Shown: positions 44,657 to 57,017, counted from the first letter of the stretch. The stretch: DNA of 64,000 bases from Ophioceras dolichostomum (GCA_003049485.1 PYST01000123.1:38341-102340); one strand, 5' to 3'. Translations and numbers: made by a program. Notes: generated by a model not told the origin, from the sequence alone.

Positions 44657-47600
44657 TTTGGCGGTCGTGGTCGTCGTCGTGAAGAACGCGACGGCTCGTC
44701 CGCCGGCGGCCGGAGGTTGAAGGTGCTGCAGGTGTAGACGGCGGCTGCTTTTGGGGCTGCTACTGCAAATGCTGGGCGTAGGCCTAGTGACGACGGTGGT
44801 GGGAGGAGCGGCGGTCCGCTGGGATGCTGCAGTAGTAGGCGTGTGCTGGAGTCATGCGCTGTTCCTGGTGGTACTGCTGATACTTTGTCTGCCCGCACCG
44901 GTGCTGATGCTGCTGGCGTTGCCGCTACCACTCCGCAAGGAGAAAGTCCGAGCTGGTAAGCTCGAGGCGACTCGGTGATTGGCCAGTGTTCAGAAGACCG
45001 TCGGTGGTGCAACGAACACACCCCCGAAAGTTGAACTCCGAAAACTGGCTGAGCAAGGACCAAAGATGAAAAAACTTTTCCCTTTCGCCTAATAGAGAAA
45101 AAAATGCCCGATGCCCGCAATCTGGCCTCTTCCTTGATCTCCGAAAACGCTCGACCCAACCTGTGCCTTCTGTTGCTGTTCGCCAATTGATTCCTGGGTT
45201 TGCGGACGGTGCAAGCCAGTAGGTCGTGGCTGTCGTGTCGTGGGGGTATCACAGGTCTAAAGATTTGTTGAGAGTGGAAGGTACAGGGGGAGCTGTGCTG
45301 GAAGAAGGGAAAGTGGTAGCAGGTATTGGGTGCACCCAAGTTGGTCGATAGCTTTGGTCAAGAGCTATCGAGGGCAGAGAGGAAGAGCAGAGTAATTGCT
45401 TCTTTCCCCCTTGTGAACGATGGGATGGTGGGAGGAGGGGAAAGGGTCAAAAGCAGAAAACAATGGCAAAGTGTCCCGGAAGGGTCGGTGGGAAAGTCGC
45501 CGTAATAACGATGTTTTCTGGCCCGCCAGCAGCTCTCACCACTTTTTTTGTCCTGACTGGAGCTGACCCTTGTCACTTTCCCCCCCAAAAGACCGATGCA
45601 CGAGGCTGAAGATGGGACCAATTACGGGCCCTGGACCAGGACACTTTGACACGCGATCCCTGTGTGGGACATTTTTCTCGATATTTTTTTTGTTCGGTGT
45701 TGGGGAAAAAAACGTCAGCTTGCATATCGCCTTCCCCAATTCCTGATCCACCCAAGCATCCAATTCGCCAAAAGTCAATTTCCAGCCAAGACCGCCATGA
45801 CCGAGCTGACAACCAGCCGTAAGGCCGTGCAGCGTCAGGACGCTGAGGCGTTCCAATCTGCTGGATTGCAGTATTCCGCCGAAGCAGTTTCAAACTCTCA
45901 TCAATATCCGTGGTTTGGGTAACAGTCATGATCGGTGTGTTTTCTTCTTGAGATCATATCGTCCTTTTTAGCAAAGTCACCAACGCGAATGCTCAGCAGA
46001 TATAGCAGCGATAGTCACGGGAAAGGCCAACGTGATGTCCCCATTGCTGTGATTCGACATCAGGCTCGACTTGTCATGGGCCTGGCTCTGCGCCCGTCAC
46101 TTCTCAACAGGCGGTACTGAGCCCAGGAACATCGGGATCGGCGTCGACTGAAAGTTGCATGTCCCGAACAACGTCTATTCTCTAGGTTTCCGTCCGGCCG
46201 GCGGCGGACATCCAGCAATGGGATTTTTTTCCCCTTCATTTTAGGAATCTATCTGCTGTTACGCACGCTGCTACGCTTGCTGCTGCTGCCCAGGCTCGAC
46301 CTGTATGTAATGGAGATCTTTTCTCAACATTCCGTCTGGCAGGCGGTGTCGCTTCGATGGCTTATCGGAGACGTCTGTCCCTGGCGATAAGCTTGGTTGT
46401 CCCGCCATTCATGGATGCCAGCCAGCAGGGTTGGGAACTGCCAAGCAACAGACAATAAACAGCAGGCAAGATATAGTTGAGTTCTTCGGTTGCAAACTCG
46501 GTAAAGAGATAGAAATAAATTCTCAACAGCATGCAGTCCATCTATCCGAAAAGATACGATCCTGATTTTCTTGTTTTGGTTTTTCTGCCATCCCGATCCA
46601 CGAACCCAGAATCCCATCCCTTCCGCCCGTGGTCCCAAAGCCCTCCCTCCCAAAAAGTCTCATCTCAATTGTTGAGCCCCGAAAAGGCCGGCCCGTGCAG
46701 TGAAGTCTGGCTCCACTCCACTCCAACAGTCCCCATGCACGAACCCTGGACCCGCAGATCCCCAACATGTTGTCCGCCCGCCGGCATCCGTCCGGCGGTG
46801 ACCCCTGGGTCCCTGGAAGCCCCTGTAGCAGTCGCAGTCAGCGACGCCAGCCTCAGCATTCCTTTCGGTGCACGGAATGGCCCGGGTATCGTCATCATCA
46901 TCGGCCAGAACAGTTCGTTATCGGGTTATTAGGTCTCGGGCTCCCGCATCGCCTCACTGCGCTGGGTTCAGCTTAGCTACATCAGGTAGTTCACCAGCCT
47001 CCCTCCCTACGGTGGCGCTATTAATTCTGTTTTGGGGTCATTGTGGATAGGTTTTTTCGGCGACTGGGCGGTAGGAGTAGGGAGCAGGCTCGCTGGGCCT
47101 GGGCCTTTGGGGGACATCCGGCCGCTGGGTCTGCGTTCGTGGGGGATCGTGTTGTGATGAGTCTCGGGCTCCTTGCGACGGCGACTACGCCACAGACCTC
47201 GCGGCTTGCTTGTGGTCACAATATCTGAAATGTCCAATGGCCGAATACGAGCTCGAACTTGGACTCCCAGCTACCATTTATTAGCACGTCTCGCATTCCT
47301 CAGAGCAGTTCGCTTGGAGAGATCGTGATGGGTTATTTCCTCTAGGGTCCGAAACCTCGAGTCACCACCAAGTCAGCCAGAACGGAAAGTAATGCCCATG
47401 TAACACGACGAGAATCCCGTGTCTGGCTTACATGTCGTCCTCGGAGCGCGATGGAAAGAAAGCACTGACTAACTAGAACCCGCCGGACATGATCCCGGAC
47501 CGATCAGGACCACGCTAAGGCCAATCTTACGGGAGGACAAGGTCCAAGGCCGGCGCTATCAACGCCACACACCCAACTGGTCGTTCCGTGCTGATCTCCG

Positions 47601-48617
47601 GAGATTCCTCGCGCTTCGACGCCTGCCGCCAATCCAATACACATTCCCACGTTATTGGGCTTGACCTCTCGTGGCCATGCTATTCAACACTAGGTACGCA
47701 CCAACCTAGTTAGACATGCGCTGCTTACGTGCGATCACGGACTCAGTCGTTGGCTACCAAGCCCATCTTCTCGCTGTGGCATTCATGTTGTCAGTCGTTC
47801 CAGCCAAGCCAAAGGTCATCCTGACCCAGAGACGGCGATTTTCCACCACAGTATGCGGCAAATTCACACGTGGCAACGAGATATCTCATGAGGCAAAGAC
47901 ATACAGCCAGCCAGATCGCCCAGGGAAAGGACTGAGGTCAAGAACCAAGAATGAAATTCTGAATGGGTAGGTGGTATTAATGTATCATCAAATATGTACT
48001 GTACCGTCCATCTATCCCACAATACAAACACCGTACAAGCTTTGTCTCGCCATCCATTCGATCCGCCCCCTTTTGGACGGCAGCACGCACCACCAAACAA
48101 GTCATAACGATCGTGAACCCAGAAAGAAGCAAAGAGAAGAAGAGAAGAGAAGAAGGAGAGGATAACAAAGGGAAGGAATGTGAAGGAGGTAGGTATCGAG
48201 TGAGGTATTGAGGAGACTACACCGGGGTAGTAGTGGGTGGGTATGAAAAGGTAGGCGGCATGATGTATCAGGTATCAAGACGACGTGGAAACGCGGAGGA
48301 GTGTGCGTCCCCACGATGGTAGACAGGACAAAGGAAAAAGAGCCAAGAATGATAGGTGGGTATAGGAGAATAGAAGATGGAAGAAAAGGTAGATACAGAG
48401 TAAGGAGATGTAAGAGGCCATGAAGAAAACTGGCCCGAATAAAGAAGAAAAAAAGAAACAAGTGCGCGCATGCGTGTATGTATGGTATGCTGTGGGAAAC
48501 ACCAAGAAAAAAGAAACCAACCAAAAAAAAAAGCATGCGAGCAGATAGACAGACAGACCAGCGTCCTCCCATCATCATCATCAACCAGAAAGCCATGAAG
48601 GAGAGAAGTAGGGAAGG
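44657..48617. other. Long intergenic region between two minus-strand genes
   Basis: The left end holds the ACC1 promoter and leader. A 228-codon frame on the minus strand (45339-44653) ends in the TGA of the ATGA that starts ACC1, but its composition is not convincingly coding. From about 45.4 to 48.1 kb no gene is supported. From 48,110 to 48,600 the plus strand is purine-rich, consistent with the 3' untranslated region of the NudE gene. Confidence 0.4.
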
Positions 48618-50723
48618 CTAATACGTCTCCCCCAAATCCTCCAACACCCTTGAATCCCTCCCGCCCGGCTCCCTCAAACCCCCACTGCTAGTCCTCCTCC
48701 CCACCCCACCCGCAAGCACAGGTATGCCCCCGCCGCTCTGCCTCCTCGCCGTGCTGCTCGGCAACGGTATCCCGCTACCCCCCGAATCAAGCCCGTACGT
48801 ACTCCTCCTACTAGGCGTCCTCAGCTCAGGATCGAACGCATCGGCGCTCTCGTCATCATCACCAACAACTCCTCTCCCCGCCGCATAGCCACCACCACCG
48901 CGCTGCGACGACGACAGAGACATAGACAGCGACGCCGAGTGGCCGTGCAAGCTGCCGCCCAACGACGACCGCGGGCGCGGTATGCCCGGCGTGCGCGCGC
49001 CCGCCCGACTGAGCGGCCGCGGCGGCGCCGGCATGATCTCCTTCGAGTCGCGGTCCGCCGCGGCGCGCGAGCCGGGGCGGTAGGACGAGACGCTCGCGCG
49101 CGAGGAGGGGCGGGAGTCGGTGCAGCTATCGAGCGGGTTCCTGTTGGGCAGGGGACCAAACGAAAGTCTCGACACGCCCGACGTGGACAGACGGGGCACG
49201 TGCGATCTTGCACCACCACCAGATGCAGAAGAGGTGCTGGACGAGAAGTTCGACGCCGACGACATTGGGATGCCGGAGGTGCGGTTCGCGTTCGTGGGCG
49301 TGGTCTCGTCCGTGCCGGACATGACAACGCTGGACGCCGCGCTGCTCGTGGTCGTGCGCTTCCTGGAGCGGATCGTAACCGTCGAGGGGACGCCGATCGA
49401 GTTGCGGGGCGACGCTCGCGGCGGCGTGTTGACGGGCGCGGGCAGCTTCGAGCGCGCCGAGTGCACGCGCGCCTCGAGGCGCTGCACCTGCGCGGTGAGG
49501 TGGCGGATGTGCGAGAGCGACGTCGAGTTGGGGATCTTGTGGGAGGTGGAGCGCTTGGTCGCCGTGCCGCCCCCCGGCGCGGTGAGGGACGTGCGGGGCG
49601 CGGGGGTGCGCACGGCGGAGGTGGTGGCGACGCGGGTGCCGGGGGGGCGCGAACTGGTGGAGGAGGTGAATTGCTTTGGTTTCGGAGTGACGCTATGGTC
49701 GGCGGAGGGAAGGCGGGATTTCTTTTGGGACGGGGCGGGCGTCCTGATGGCGGCGCCGGGAGGGTGGTGGTGCTTGCCGACGGAGGAGGCTGAGGTGGGC
49801 TTGGTGGTGAGCAGCGCGCCGCCGCCGCGGACGGGGACGGAGGCGTCCGACATGGGCGGCGAGGGCGGGTCCTGCAGCTCCGAGACGGTCTCGGCCGTGG
49901 TGACGGACTTGAGGTCTGGCGGCGTGGTTATCAGCGGCGAGCTCGCGGTCGAGTCCGGGGAGCGATCGAACGTGGGCGATTCGAGCAGCGAGATGTCGGT
50001 CGAGATGACGGAGAGGTGGTGACTGTGGCGGGCCTCGTCCATCTTCTTAAGCTTGCCCTGCAGGATGTCGGTCTCGATCTTGAGGTCCGACAGCTCGTCC
50101 TTCAGGCGCTGCGACTCGATCCGAAGCGTCTCGCGCTCCTGCTCGCCGATCTTAACCTCCTCCTCGAGCAGCACGGCCCGCTCGATCGCAACGTTGTACT
50201 TGGACTCGAGGTCGTCGAGCGAGGACGTGGTGTTGCGGGCCTGGCGGGCGTAGTCGTCGTTGGCCACTTCTATGTCGCGCAGCTTGAGTTGCAATGTCCG
50301 GTTGGTATCCCGCAGCGACGTGACCTCCTTTTCGAGCGTATTCTGTGCCGCATTGGCTTCGGCTTTGGATTCTCGGTACTTGGTCTGCAGTGTAGTGAGG
50401 TAGAGCGTCAGTGTCAATAACGTAGAGACCACCGCGCCAACTCGCGAAAACGTCCCTGCCAGCAACCAGAGGGAGAGCGGGTGCTGATGACCTACCTTCC
50501 ATTCTTCCACTTCAAATGCCAGCCCTTCTGCCTTCTCCTGCAGAGCGCGCTCCCTCTTGTCTGCCGCATCCAGGTCCTTCTCCAGTTCGCCTTCCAGCTC
50601 CCTACTGGATTCGCGAAAGTCCGCTAATTCTATCTCGAGCTGTTCGTACTGGGCCTTGTACCAAGCGAGCGCATCTTCCGGGCCGGTGTCTCCCGTCGGG
50701 GGAGACGAGGGCGGCTCCGCCAT
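48618..50723 (-). CDS. ro-11: NudE / RO-11 nuclear distribution protein (dynein-LIS1 adaptor)
   Basis: Exons 50723-50496 and 50384-48618 give 664 residues. The intron (111 bp, GTAGGT donor, CTGCAG acceptor) is a multiple of three and free of stops, so its retention would give 701 residues. The N-terminal 190 or so residues form an uninterrupted coiled coil starting ALAWYKAQYEQLEIELADFR, continuing after the splice as TKYRESKAEANAAQNTLEKE and ending near ERETLRIESQRLKDELSDLK. This matches NudE/Ndel1 proteins, which dimerise, bind LIS1/NudF and dynein and promote nuclear migration and dynein loading at microtubule plus ends in hyphae. The rest is Ser/Pro/Arg-rich and probably disordered, as in Neurospora RO-11 and Aspergillus NudE. 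The short hydrophobic peptide coded by the intron would interrupt the coiled coil, supporting its removal. Confidence 0.88.
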   Translation of the reverse strand: MAEPPSSPPTGDTGPEDALAWYKAQYEQLEIELADFRESSRELEGELEKDLDAADKRERALQEKAEGLAFEVEEWKVGHQHPLSLWLLAGTFSRVGAVVSTLLTLTLYLTTLQTKYRESKAEANAAQNTLEKEVTSLRDTNRTLQLKLRDIEVANDDYARQARNTTSSLDDLESKYNVAIERAVLLEEEVKIGEQERETLRIESQRLKDELSDLKIETDILQGKLKKMDEARHSHHLSVISTDISLLESPTFDRSPDSTASSPLITTPPDLKSVTTAETVSELQDPPSPPMSDASVPVRGGGALLTTKPTSASSVGKHHHPPGAAIRTPAPSQKKSRLPSADHSVTPKPKQFTSSTSSRPPGTRVATTSAVRTPAPRTSLTAPGGGTATKRSTSHKIPNSTSLSHIRHLTAQVQRLEARVHSARSKLPAPVNTPPRASPRNSIGVPSTVTIRSRKRTTTSSAASSVVMSGTDETTPTNANRTSGIPMSSASNFSSSTSSASGGGARSHVPRLSTSGVSRLSFGPLPNRNPLDSCTDSRPSSRASVSSYRPGSRAAADRDSKEIMPAPPRPLSRAGARTPGIPRPRSSLGGSLHGHSASLSMSLSSSQRGGGGYAAGRGVVGDDDESADAFDPELRTPSRRSTYGLDSGGSGIPLPSSTARRQSGGGIPVLAGGVGRRTSSGGLREPGGRDSRVLEDLGETY

Positions 50724-52400
50724 GTTTGCTGCGGCGGTTTACGTGCTTGCGTTGTCGCGGTCGTCAAGAGGCAGGGGGTTGCATGTGACGATGGCAAACT
50801 CTGGCCGTACAGGGGTTCGAAACTCTGTGAGAAGAGCGAGGGAGGGATGGGACGGCTGGCGGTGTCGTCGATGACACAAAAAGTATAGGATAGAAAAAGC
50901 GATGAAGCAAAAGGGATAATCGAAAATGAAGAAGAGGCCTCGGGTATCTCTGCTTCTCGTCGAGTAGTCGTAGACGAACGGTGTCGCTTTGCGCTGTTCT
51001 GTTCGGTTGCTGCTGCGAAATCCAGAAATCAACACATGTCCTTCCTCGATCAGCTGCCAGTTGTGTTTCGGAAGTTTGCTCACCTTTTGGAACCGCGCGT
51101 CGTCGTCCGTCTTCTGTTGGGGGTGGTTCGGCTGTCGAGATTGGCGTGTGGTCGTCTTACCTGCTTCTTACCTTTGTTTGCCAGGGCCCGTCGTGCTGGG
51201 CTGTCGAAAATCCGGCGATGTCGTCGTCGGCGTCGTGGTGGGCGGCGAAAGATTTATTGACGGTGGTCCTTTCTGTTGTTGATGTTCGGTTGCTCGGTTT
51301 GTGATGTCTCTCCCTGAGCTGGCGTCGCGCTAGTCCGTTTTGGGCGATAGTCTGCTACTACGGGCAACCGTGCGCCAAATCCCATGCAGCACGACATCCG
51401 CTAATCGGACGATAGCGAACACCTTTGAAAAGAGCGATAAAAAGCAAGGAGAGGGAGGAGAGGGAAGGTTAGAGAAGCAAAGAAAGGTTCCAGGTTCGCG
51501 CCGTCAATCCCAAAAATAATCCCCGTCTCGGAATATTCAGCCGAGTTCAGAGTCACAAAGTCCAGCAGTTTGGAAGGCTTTCATCGTCATCATCACGGTC
51601 CTCCGTTGTTAGTGTCGCATCTGTGCTCTCCAGCCCGACCGACGGTCAGTTTCGCGACAAACCCCAATTCCCTACGCGTTTGTTTGTTCGTGCGTGTTCT
51701 TTCTCCAGCAGCCCGTTGGGTTCCCACGCCTCGACCGTTGACTATCCGTCCGCCATGCACCCGTTGCACCAGGGCTTCGATCTTGTGTGCCTTCGTCGGG
51801 CCTTTTCTTTCAGGCATCAGACAGCGCTGCTGCACAGTGAGGACCGGGGATGGAGAACGGAGGGGAGGGAGAGCCATGATCCCTCCAGCCTGTTAGTTGT
51901 TTCCCCCCTTCAGCTTTCCCCCGCCAACAAAGGAAGACTCACAAACGGTGGCAACGCATGAACGAACAAATCGCACCCCGCCGGTTCCACACCCTCCTCC
52001 TATGCGCCAGTGAGTGTGCGAGTATGTCTACCCAATACCTCCATTATCAAATATATCCTAGAGCACTGGGTTGGTCCCCTTGTGGCTGAGGTGTCTGGAT
52101 GGGGCGCGTGAGATGTCTCGCTTTAACAGGGCGATTAGCAAAAATTGATAACTGGTTGGAGTTCTTTGGATGGTGTTTCAGCGCTGTAATGATGATCAGC
52201 AACCAGCTGGCATCCAGGAACGAGGGGATACCAGAGTGATCTAATAAGCGTGCGGCGATGATAATGATAGAAACCGAATACACATTATTGTTGTTGCTGG
52301 GTATTCTCTCCGCGTATGGAAATATAGACCATGTTCGCCCATTGTGGTGCGCCATCCCGGCCTCTTGATGCTGAACAAGGCTCGTCGTTGCTCCTCACCA
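50724..52400. other. Intergenic, no gene seen
   Basis: Upstream region of the NudE gene and downstream region of the Ras-like gene. Pyrimidine/purine-biased patches produce overlapping frames of up to about 115 codons that lack coding character. Confidence 0.45.
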
Positions 52401-53484
52401 CTACCGAGTGTCCTGACGTCGGCTTTCCTCACCCGCCGTCGTCGCGGCCCGAGCGCGGTCTCGCGTTTCGGAAACAAGCGCGACGGCAGGTATCCAAAAC
52501 TCTCGCATGTCCCCCAATGTCTGCTCCGGATCGTCGTCGGCCTCGCTCTCGTGATGGACCTCCTCGACCAGACTACCCAATGCCTCTAGCACGCCGTCCC
52601 CTCTCTTGGCCGACACTTCCGAGTGCAACATGTTGCGACTCCATGCAAACGCCCAGCTCTCCAGTGTGCGCTGCTGGTTCTCCTGCGCGGCCACCACGAG
52701 TGCGTGCTCGCTGATGACGTCCGGTCCGTCGGCGAGGTCTCCGCTTCTAGTATCCGACTTAAGCCCGAGTAACAGGACCGGGAAAGGCGGGCGCGCGGGC
52801 CGGTGAACCTCCCTAAACAGCCGCCTCTGCAGCCGTTGCGCCGCCTTGAGCGACGCCGGTGAGTCGACGGCGTACGCGAGCACTACAGCCAGGTGCTGCA
52901 CGTCCTCGAAGCTCTGCGCGGAAAACCCGGTGGCCGGCAGCCGGGCCATGGCGACGTTGTACACGCTGCCGTCGCAGAGGTACTGTGGCGGATAGACCGC
53001 GAATGGCGTCGCCGGTGTGGTTCGGCTCATGTCACCGAACCGTACCTGGGGAGGACTGTGGTGTTAGAAACGGAATCCGGTGTGACCCCCCTGTGGTAGC
53101 CCGGGGACAACAACAAAAAGCATTCCAACTGACTCTGTTGATGAACGACTTCACACCCACCCCGGGAGCCCCCAGAAACAAGACGAGTAGGTTCTTGGCG
53201 GCGATCTCGTGGACGTTCCGGCCGTTGATGTTGAGCCTCTCGAAGGGCGGGTGAGGTACGTTCGCGGCGATCCTGCCAGTCTTCCAGACCGACTCATGGT
53301 AGGCCCTGGCGTCGCGTCCAGTGCCAGCCGCCGCCCTCGATCTGCTCTCATCATCACCTCTCTCCCTGTCGCGGCTCCGTCTCCTTCTTCGTCTCCTCCT
53401 GCGTCTCTCATCGTCGTTGTCTCTATCGTTCCCCTCATCCGGGCTTCCCTGGTCGGGGAAGAGCCACGCGAAGAGCTTATCCAT
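52401..53484 (-). CDS. Ras-like small GTPase-fold protein with degenerate G motifs
   Basis: Exons 53484-53134 and 53045-52401 give 331 residues; the 88-bp intron starts GTCAGT and ends CCCCAG. The N-terminal 60 residues are very acidic, then Arg-rich (DNDDERRRRRRRRRRSRD). The Ras-like part starts with a beta strand LLVLFLGAPGVGVKSFINR (about 98-117). The P-loop ends Val-Lys-Ser where Gly-Lys-Ser is expected. The DxxG (G3) position reads as LPATG, the following strand VVLAYAVDSPASL is typical, G4 is LKSD rather than NKxD, and G5 (SAK in SEVSAKRGDGV) is intact. The fold is convincing but GTP binding may be weak or lost. No CAAX lipidation signal occurs at the C-terminus. It may act as a pseudo-GTPase scaffold; that is inference. 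Confidence 0.65.
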
Positions 53485-54795
53485 GCCGAGTTGCCATGAT
53501 ACTTCTTAGGGAAACGGATGTGTCGCGTATCAATGAACGCAAAGAATTGAACGGGGAAAGAGAATAGAGAGGAACAAAGGGGGAGAAATTAGTGCAGATT
53601 AAATTCTACGGTCGCCAGAGCACCGTGTATTCCAAGAAGGTCTACTCTCCAACAAATCCCCAAGCAAGCGGCGGCATCGCTGTCGATGAATGTCAAAAGA
53701 TGAATCCCGGACTGGTCGGTCATTACGGTCTACACTGGCGTGGCGCTCATCAGCCGCCACCTCATCAGCCAATCTCGATGACGTCACGTGGGATGGGGTC
53801 AAACGAGACGCTCTCGTTAAGCTCGACCGCGTTCATCAATTCGAAAGAAGGAGAAAGCCATGGATTGCTTCGTCGTCGCATAGGTCCTGCCGCGTGCTTC
53901 TCACGTCGTCGACTGTCTCCACCGCAGTTGGCATCACTAATATGTCCTGTGAGATGCGCCTGCCCAGCCGGATCACCGCCCGCAACCGGGAAGCAGGCAA
54001 CCACCGCCGGTCTGCGGAGCACGCTGTCACCGCGATGTTTGGACCCGACTCAAGACATCAACGCGCTGCTCTACATATGTGCTTGCTTGCGCACTTGGAA
54101 CTCTAGCGTCACTGCATGTATAGATATGCTTTGTTGTCATACTCTCCGCCGTTCCCGGGCCTAGGCGGGAGACTCGCAACCGTCAGCTGGAAGAAGGGTA
54201 AAGTGCTCCCTCATCCACGTACCCAGGAGGAAACATTTGCAAGGGGAAAAAAAGAGGCATACGCGCAGAAATAGACTGTTCCAATAGAAGAGGACAACAA
54301 TTTTTACTTCTTTTTTAACTTGTTCCGAGAAGCTGAAAACATCCACCAGAGCTTCTTCGGTAAGGCGTTAAGGCGAACTTCGGGCAGAAATGCTGCTATG
54401 TGGGTGTGAGTTTTGTGCGTTTGAGCCCGACGTTGGTCATTTGATGGGTTTGCGCAAGTCGATATCAGAGCGCGCTGATGACATGGACTCGTTTAACCCC
54501 CTACCCCCTTCTCGCACTTCACTCACAATCGCCCGGAGGTCGCTCGCCCAGCTCCCAAATAGCACGGTACCTTGAGGTGGGGAGGTTGATAAAGTCGTCA
54601 ATCGAAGTGTTATCCCCACAGACATCTTGAAGATAGGCCGACAGACCGGTCGTCGCTATCATCCCGATAGAAGGATCCGACGCCTCTGAATGCGACCAAT
54701 ATTTCGCAAAGCTCACGACCTCCTCCTGCGCCCCTCCTAACAACACAGCGGGCAGCATCTCGGAGAGAATCCCTGCGGATCCCATCATCAGAGAA
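53485..54795. other. Intergenic, no supported gene
   Basis: Overlapping frames on both strands around 53.6-54.2 kb conflict with each other. A minus-strand frame at 54788-54519 has protein-like composition (SFAKYWSHSEASDPSIGMIA) but starts only seven bases from the start codon of the C2H2 gene, so it is not called. Confidence 0.4.
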
Positions 54796-57017
54796 ATGTC
54801 AGCCAGGGACCATCACCTATACCGTCAGGCCGCTCCCGATCCCCGCGACGGCCTGTTCCATTGCCCATGGGAAGGCAGAGACGGCTGTAACCACAGGCCG
54901 GAGAAGCTGAAGTGTAACTACGAGTAGGACTTCAACAACCAACCCCTTTTCGCTCCCGGCCAAGGTCATTTCCTCCGCGACATTCACTTACCATTTACTC
55001 CTCTATTTTCTTTCTCAGCAAATTCGTGGATTCCCACTTGAAGCCTTACCGCTGCAAATTTGAATCTTGTGAACATGAAGACTTGAGGTTCTCCTCGACG
55101 GCCTGTTTACTCCGCCATGAGCGCGAGGCTCACGCCCTGCACGGCTATGGCGAGAAGCCGTACCTGTGCACCATTGAGGGATGTGAGCGCGCCGCTCCAG
55201 GCAACGGATTCCCCCGGCAGTGGAATCTAAAGGACCACATGAAGCGCGTGCACAACGAAGTTCCCATGCCGCCCTCTCCTGCCCTTTCCGCCTCGCCTCC
55301 AGGCCAGATTGCTCGAGCCTATGGCCAGCCCCAGCTCAGTAGGCGAAAGAGAAAGGAAGTCGATGTTGGTTCGAAGAAGACGAGGACCTTGTACAGAACC
55401 CCGGCGATCTCCGCAGCTGCCACCTCACCCAAGCTTGGCGGATCGTGTTCAGGCGCTCACTTTAGGGCAGCCCTCGCGCGTTTCAAACAAATGGCAGGGC
55501 ATGACGTACCGGAATCCCATATCGACGACCGCTTCGCCGTGGCCACGCCGGCTTCAGAGTACAGTCAACCCAATGCTAGTGGTAGGCACCTCCAGACAAT
55601 CTTCACGACTCGTTTCACGCTTCCATTCTCCTTCTGACATCGTGTGTCCATCATCAATGTACTCGCAGACCTCTTCGCCGACATTGGCAGCGCGCCACCC
55701 CGTCCCGCCGACGACATCGCACACCAGCGTGAACAGCAGCAGCACGTTGCCGATCTCGAGATACCGCCGACATCGACCATGCCGCCACCACCTGCTCACC
55801 CGGTTGATGAAGGCCGCAAGTTCGCTTGTCCGTTCTTCAAAAAGAACCCACAACGATACCAACATTGGAGATCATGCCCAGGTCCCGGATGGACCTCGGT
55901 GCATCGGGTCAAGTGATATTACTCCTCTCCTCCTCACTCCTCTCCTTCTCACCCGTTACACTTTCCCCCTTCCCTGCCACTCCTTCCCTCCGTATCGTTG
56001 AGCGGAAATAGCTAGTATCTAATATTACCTTCCTCTTTTCCTATCTACCTACCTAGGGAGCACCTGTATCGCTCTCACTCCTTGCCGATCACCTGCCCTC
56101 GCTGCCACGAAGAATTCAAGTCCGAGGCTGAGAAAGCCACGCACCTGACCGCCGACCAGCGCTGCGAGCTCAACAAAGATGAGGCCGCGGCTGAAGGGGT
56201 TGACTCGAAGACGCAGCTTAGTCTCAAGAGTCGAAAGAGGGGCAACAAGCGGCTAAGCGAGGCAGAGAAGTGGGCGGACATGTTCTTGATCCTCTTCCCC
56301 GGCACCGCAGATGCAGACGTTCCTACACCCTGTGAGTTGAGCACGAACTCCTCCCACACGCCGCGCGGCGCTCGCCGATCTCACTGGACTCATCTGCTTA
56401 CAAAAACCCGGTTTGCAGACTACGAACCCCCTGCTGGGTTCCCGGGTTCGGAGGAGCTTGTGCGGTTCGGGCATTTCCTGCGGCGGGAGCTCCCGGACCG
56501 GATCGGACAACAGCTCGAGGGCCTGGTCGAGGAGAAGACGCTGAGGGCGCAGATCACGGATATAATGCTGAATCTGCAACTGGACTTGTTCAAGCAGTAT
56601 ACGGCGGATCGCACCAAAGCCAAAGACAGTAATAGGGACGGGGACCTGGCCACCGCCACCGCCGCCACCACAATACCCTCCTCTGTCAATACCAATAGTA
56701 GATCGCTTGCAGGTGACTCTAGCACCAACACCAGCAACAAGCGGGACAGATATGGGAAGCTCGTGGGCTTCAGTGATAGCGGCGAAGAAGGAGAAGAAGG
56801 CTCATCGTCGGCCTGTCGACCAGGTGAGTTCGAGGCGCTTGATATGTCGCTACATATCGACTGGGCCGCCTGGGACAGAACCGGGATCGACCTTGACTCA
56901 GATTTCGACTTGGGGTCTTGCAACTTCCTTGACGTGGAGTCAGATAGCTTCACTGGTCAACCGCTGTCACATCAAGGGGATGACGCTGACAGTGGAGATG
57001 TCGACTCGGAGTGGTAG
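54796..57017 (+). CDS. C2H2 zinc-finger protein of the fungal FACP-x-VHRLKEHLYR type
   Basis: Five exons (54796-54923, 55019-55581, 55669-55912, 56057-56331, 56419-57017), 602 residues. Two classical C2H2 fingers lie near the N-terminus (YRCKFESC with HEREAH; YLCTIEGC with HMKRVH). A Lys/Arg patch (SRRKRKEVDVGSKK) follows, a probable nuclear localisation signal. Exon 3-4 encodes the signature of a filamentous-fungal family: GRKFACPFFKKNP, then WRSCPGPGWTSVHRVKEHLY, then ITCPRCHEEFKSEAEKATHL. The junction codon AA|G at the exon 3-4 border restores the KEHLY motif, which supports that splice. The sequence LSEAEKWADMFLILFPGTAD followed by VPTPYYEPP is also typical of the family. The C-terminal third is acidic and Ser-rich and may act as a transcription-activating region. 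Target genes cannot be inferred. Ends TGG-TAG. Confidence 0.82.

Noticed and set aside
53592..54164. Plus-strand frame of 190 codons after the Ras-like gene
   Set aside because: Conflicting open frames on both strands and no coherent domain; composition unlike the confirmed genes.
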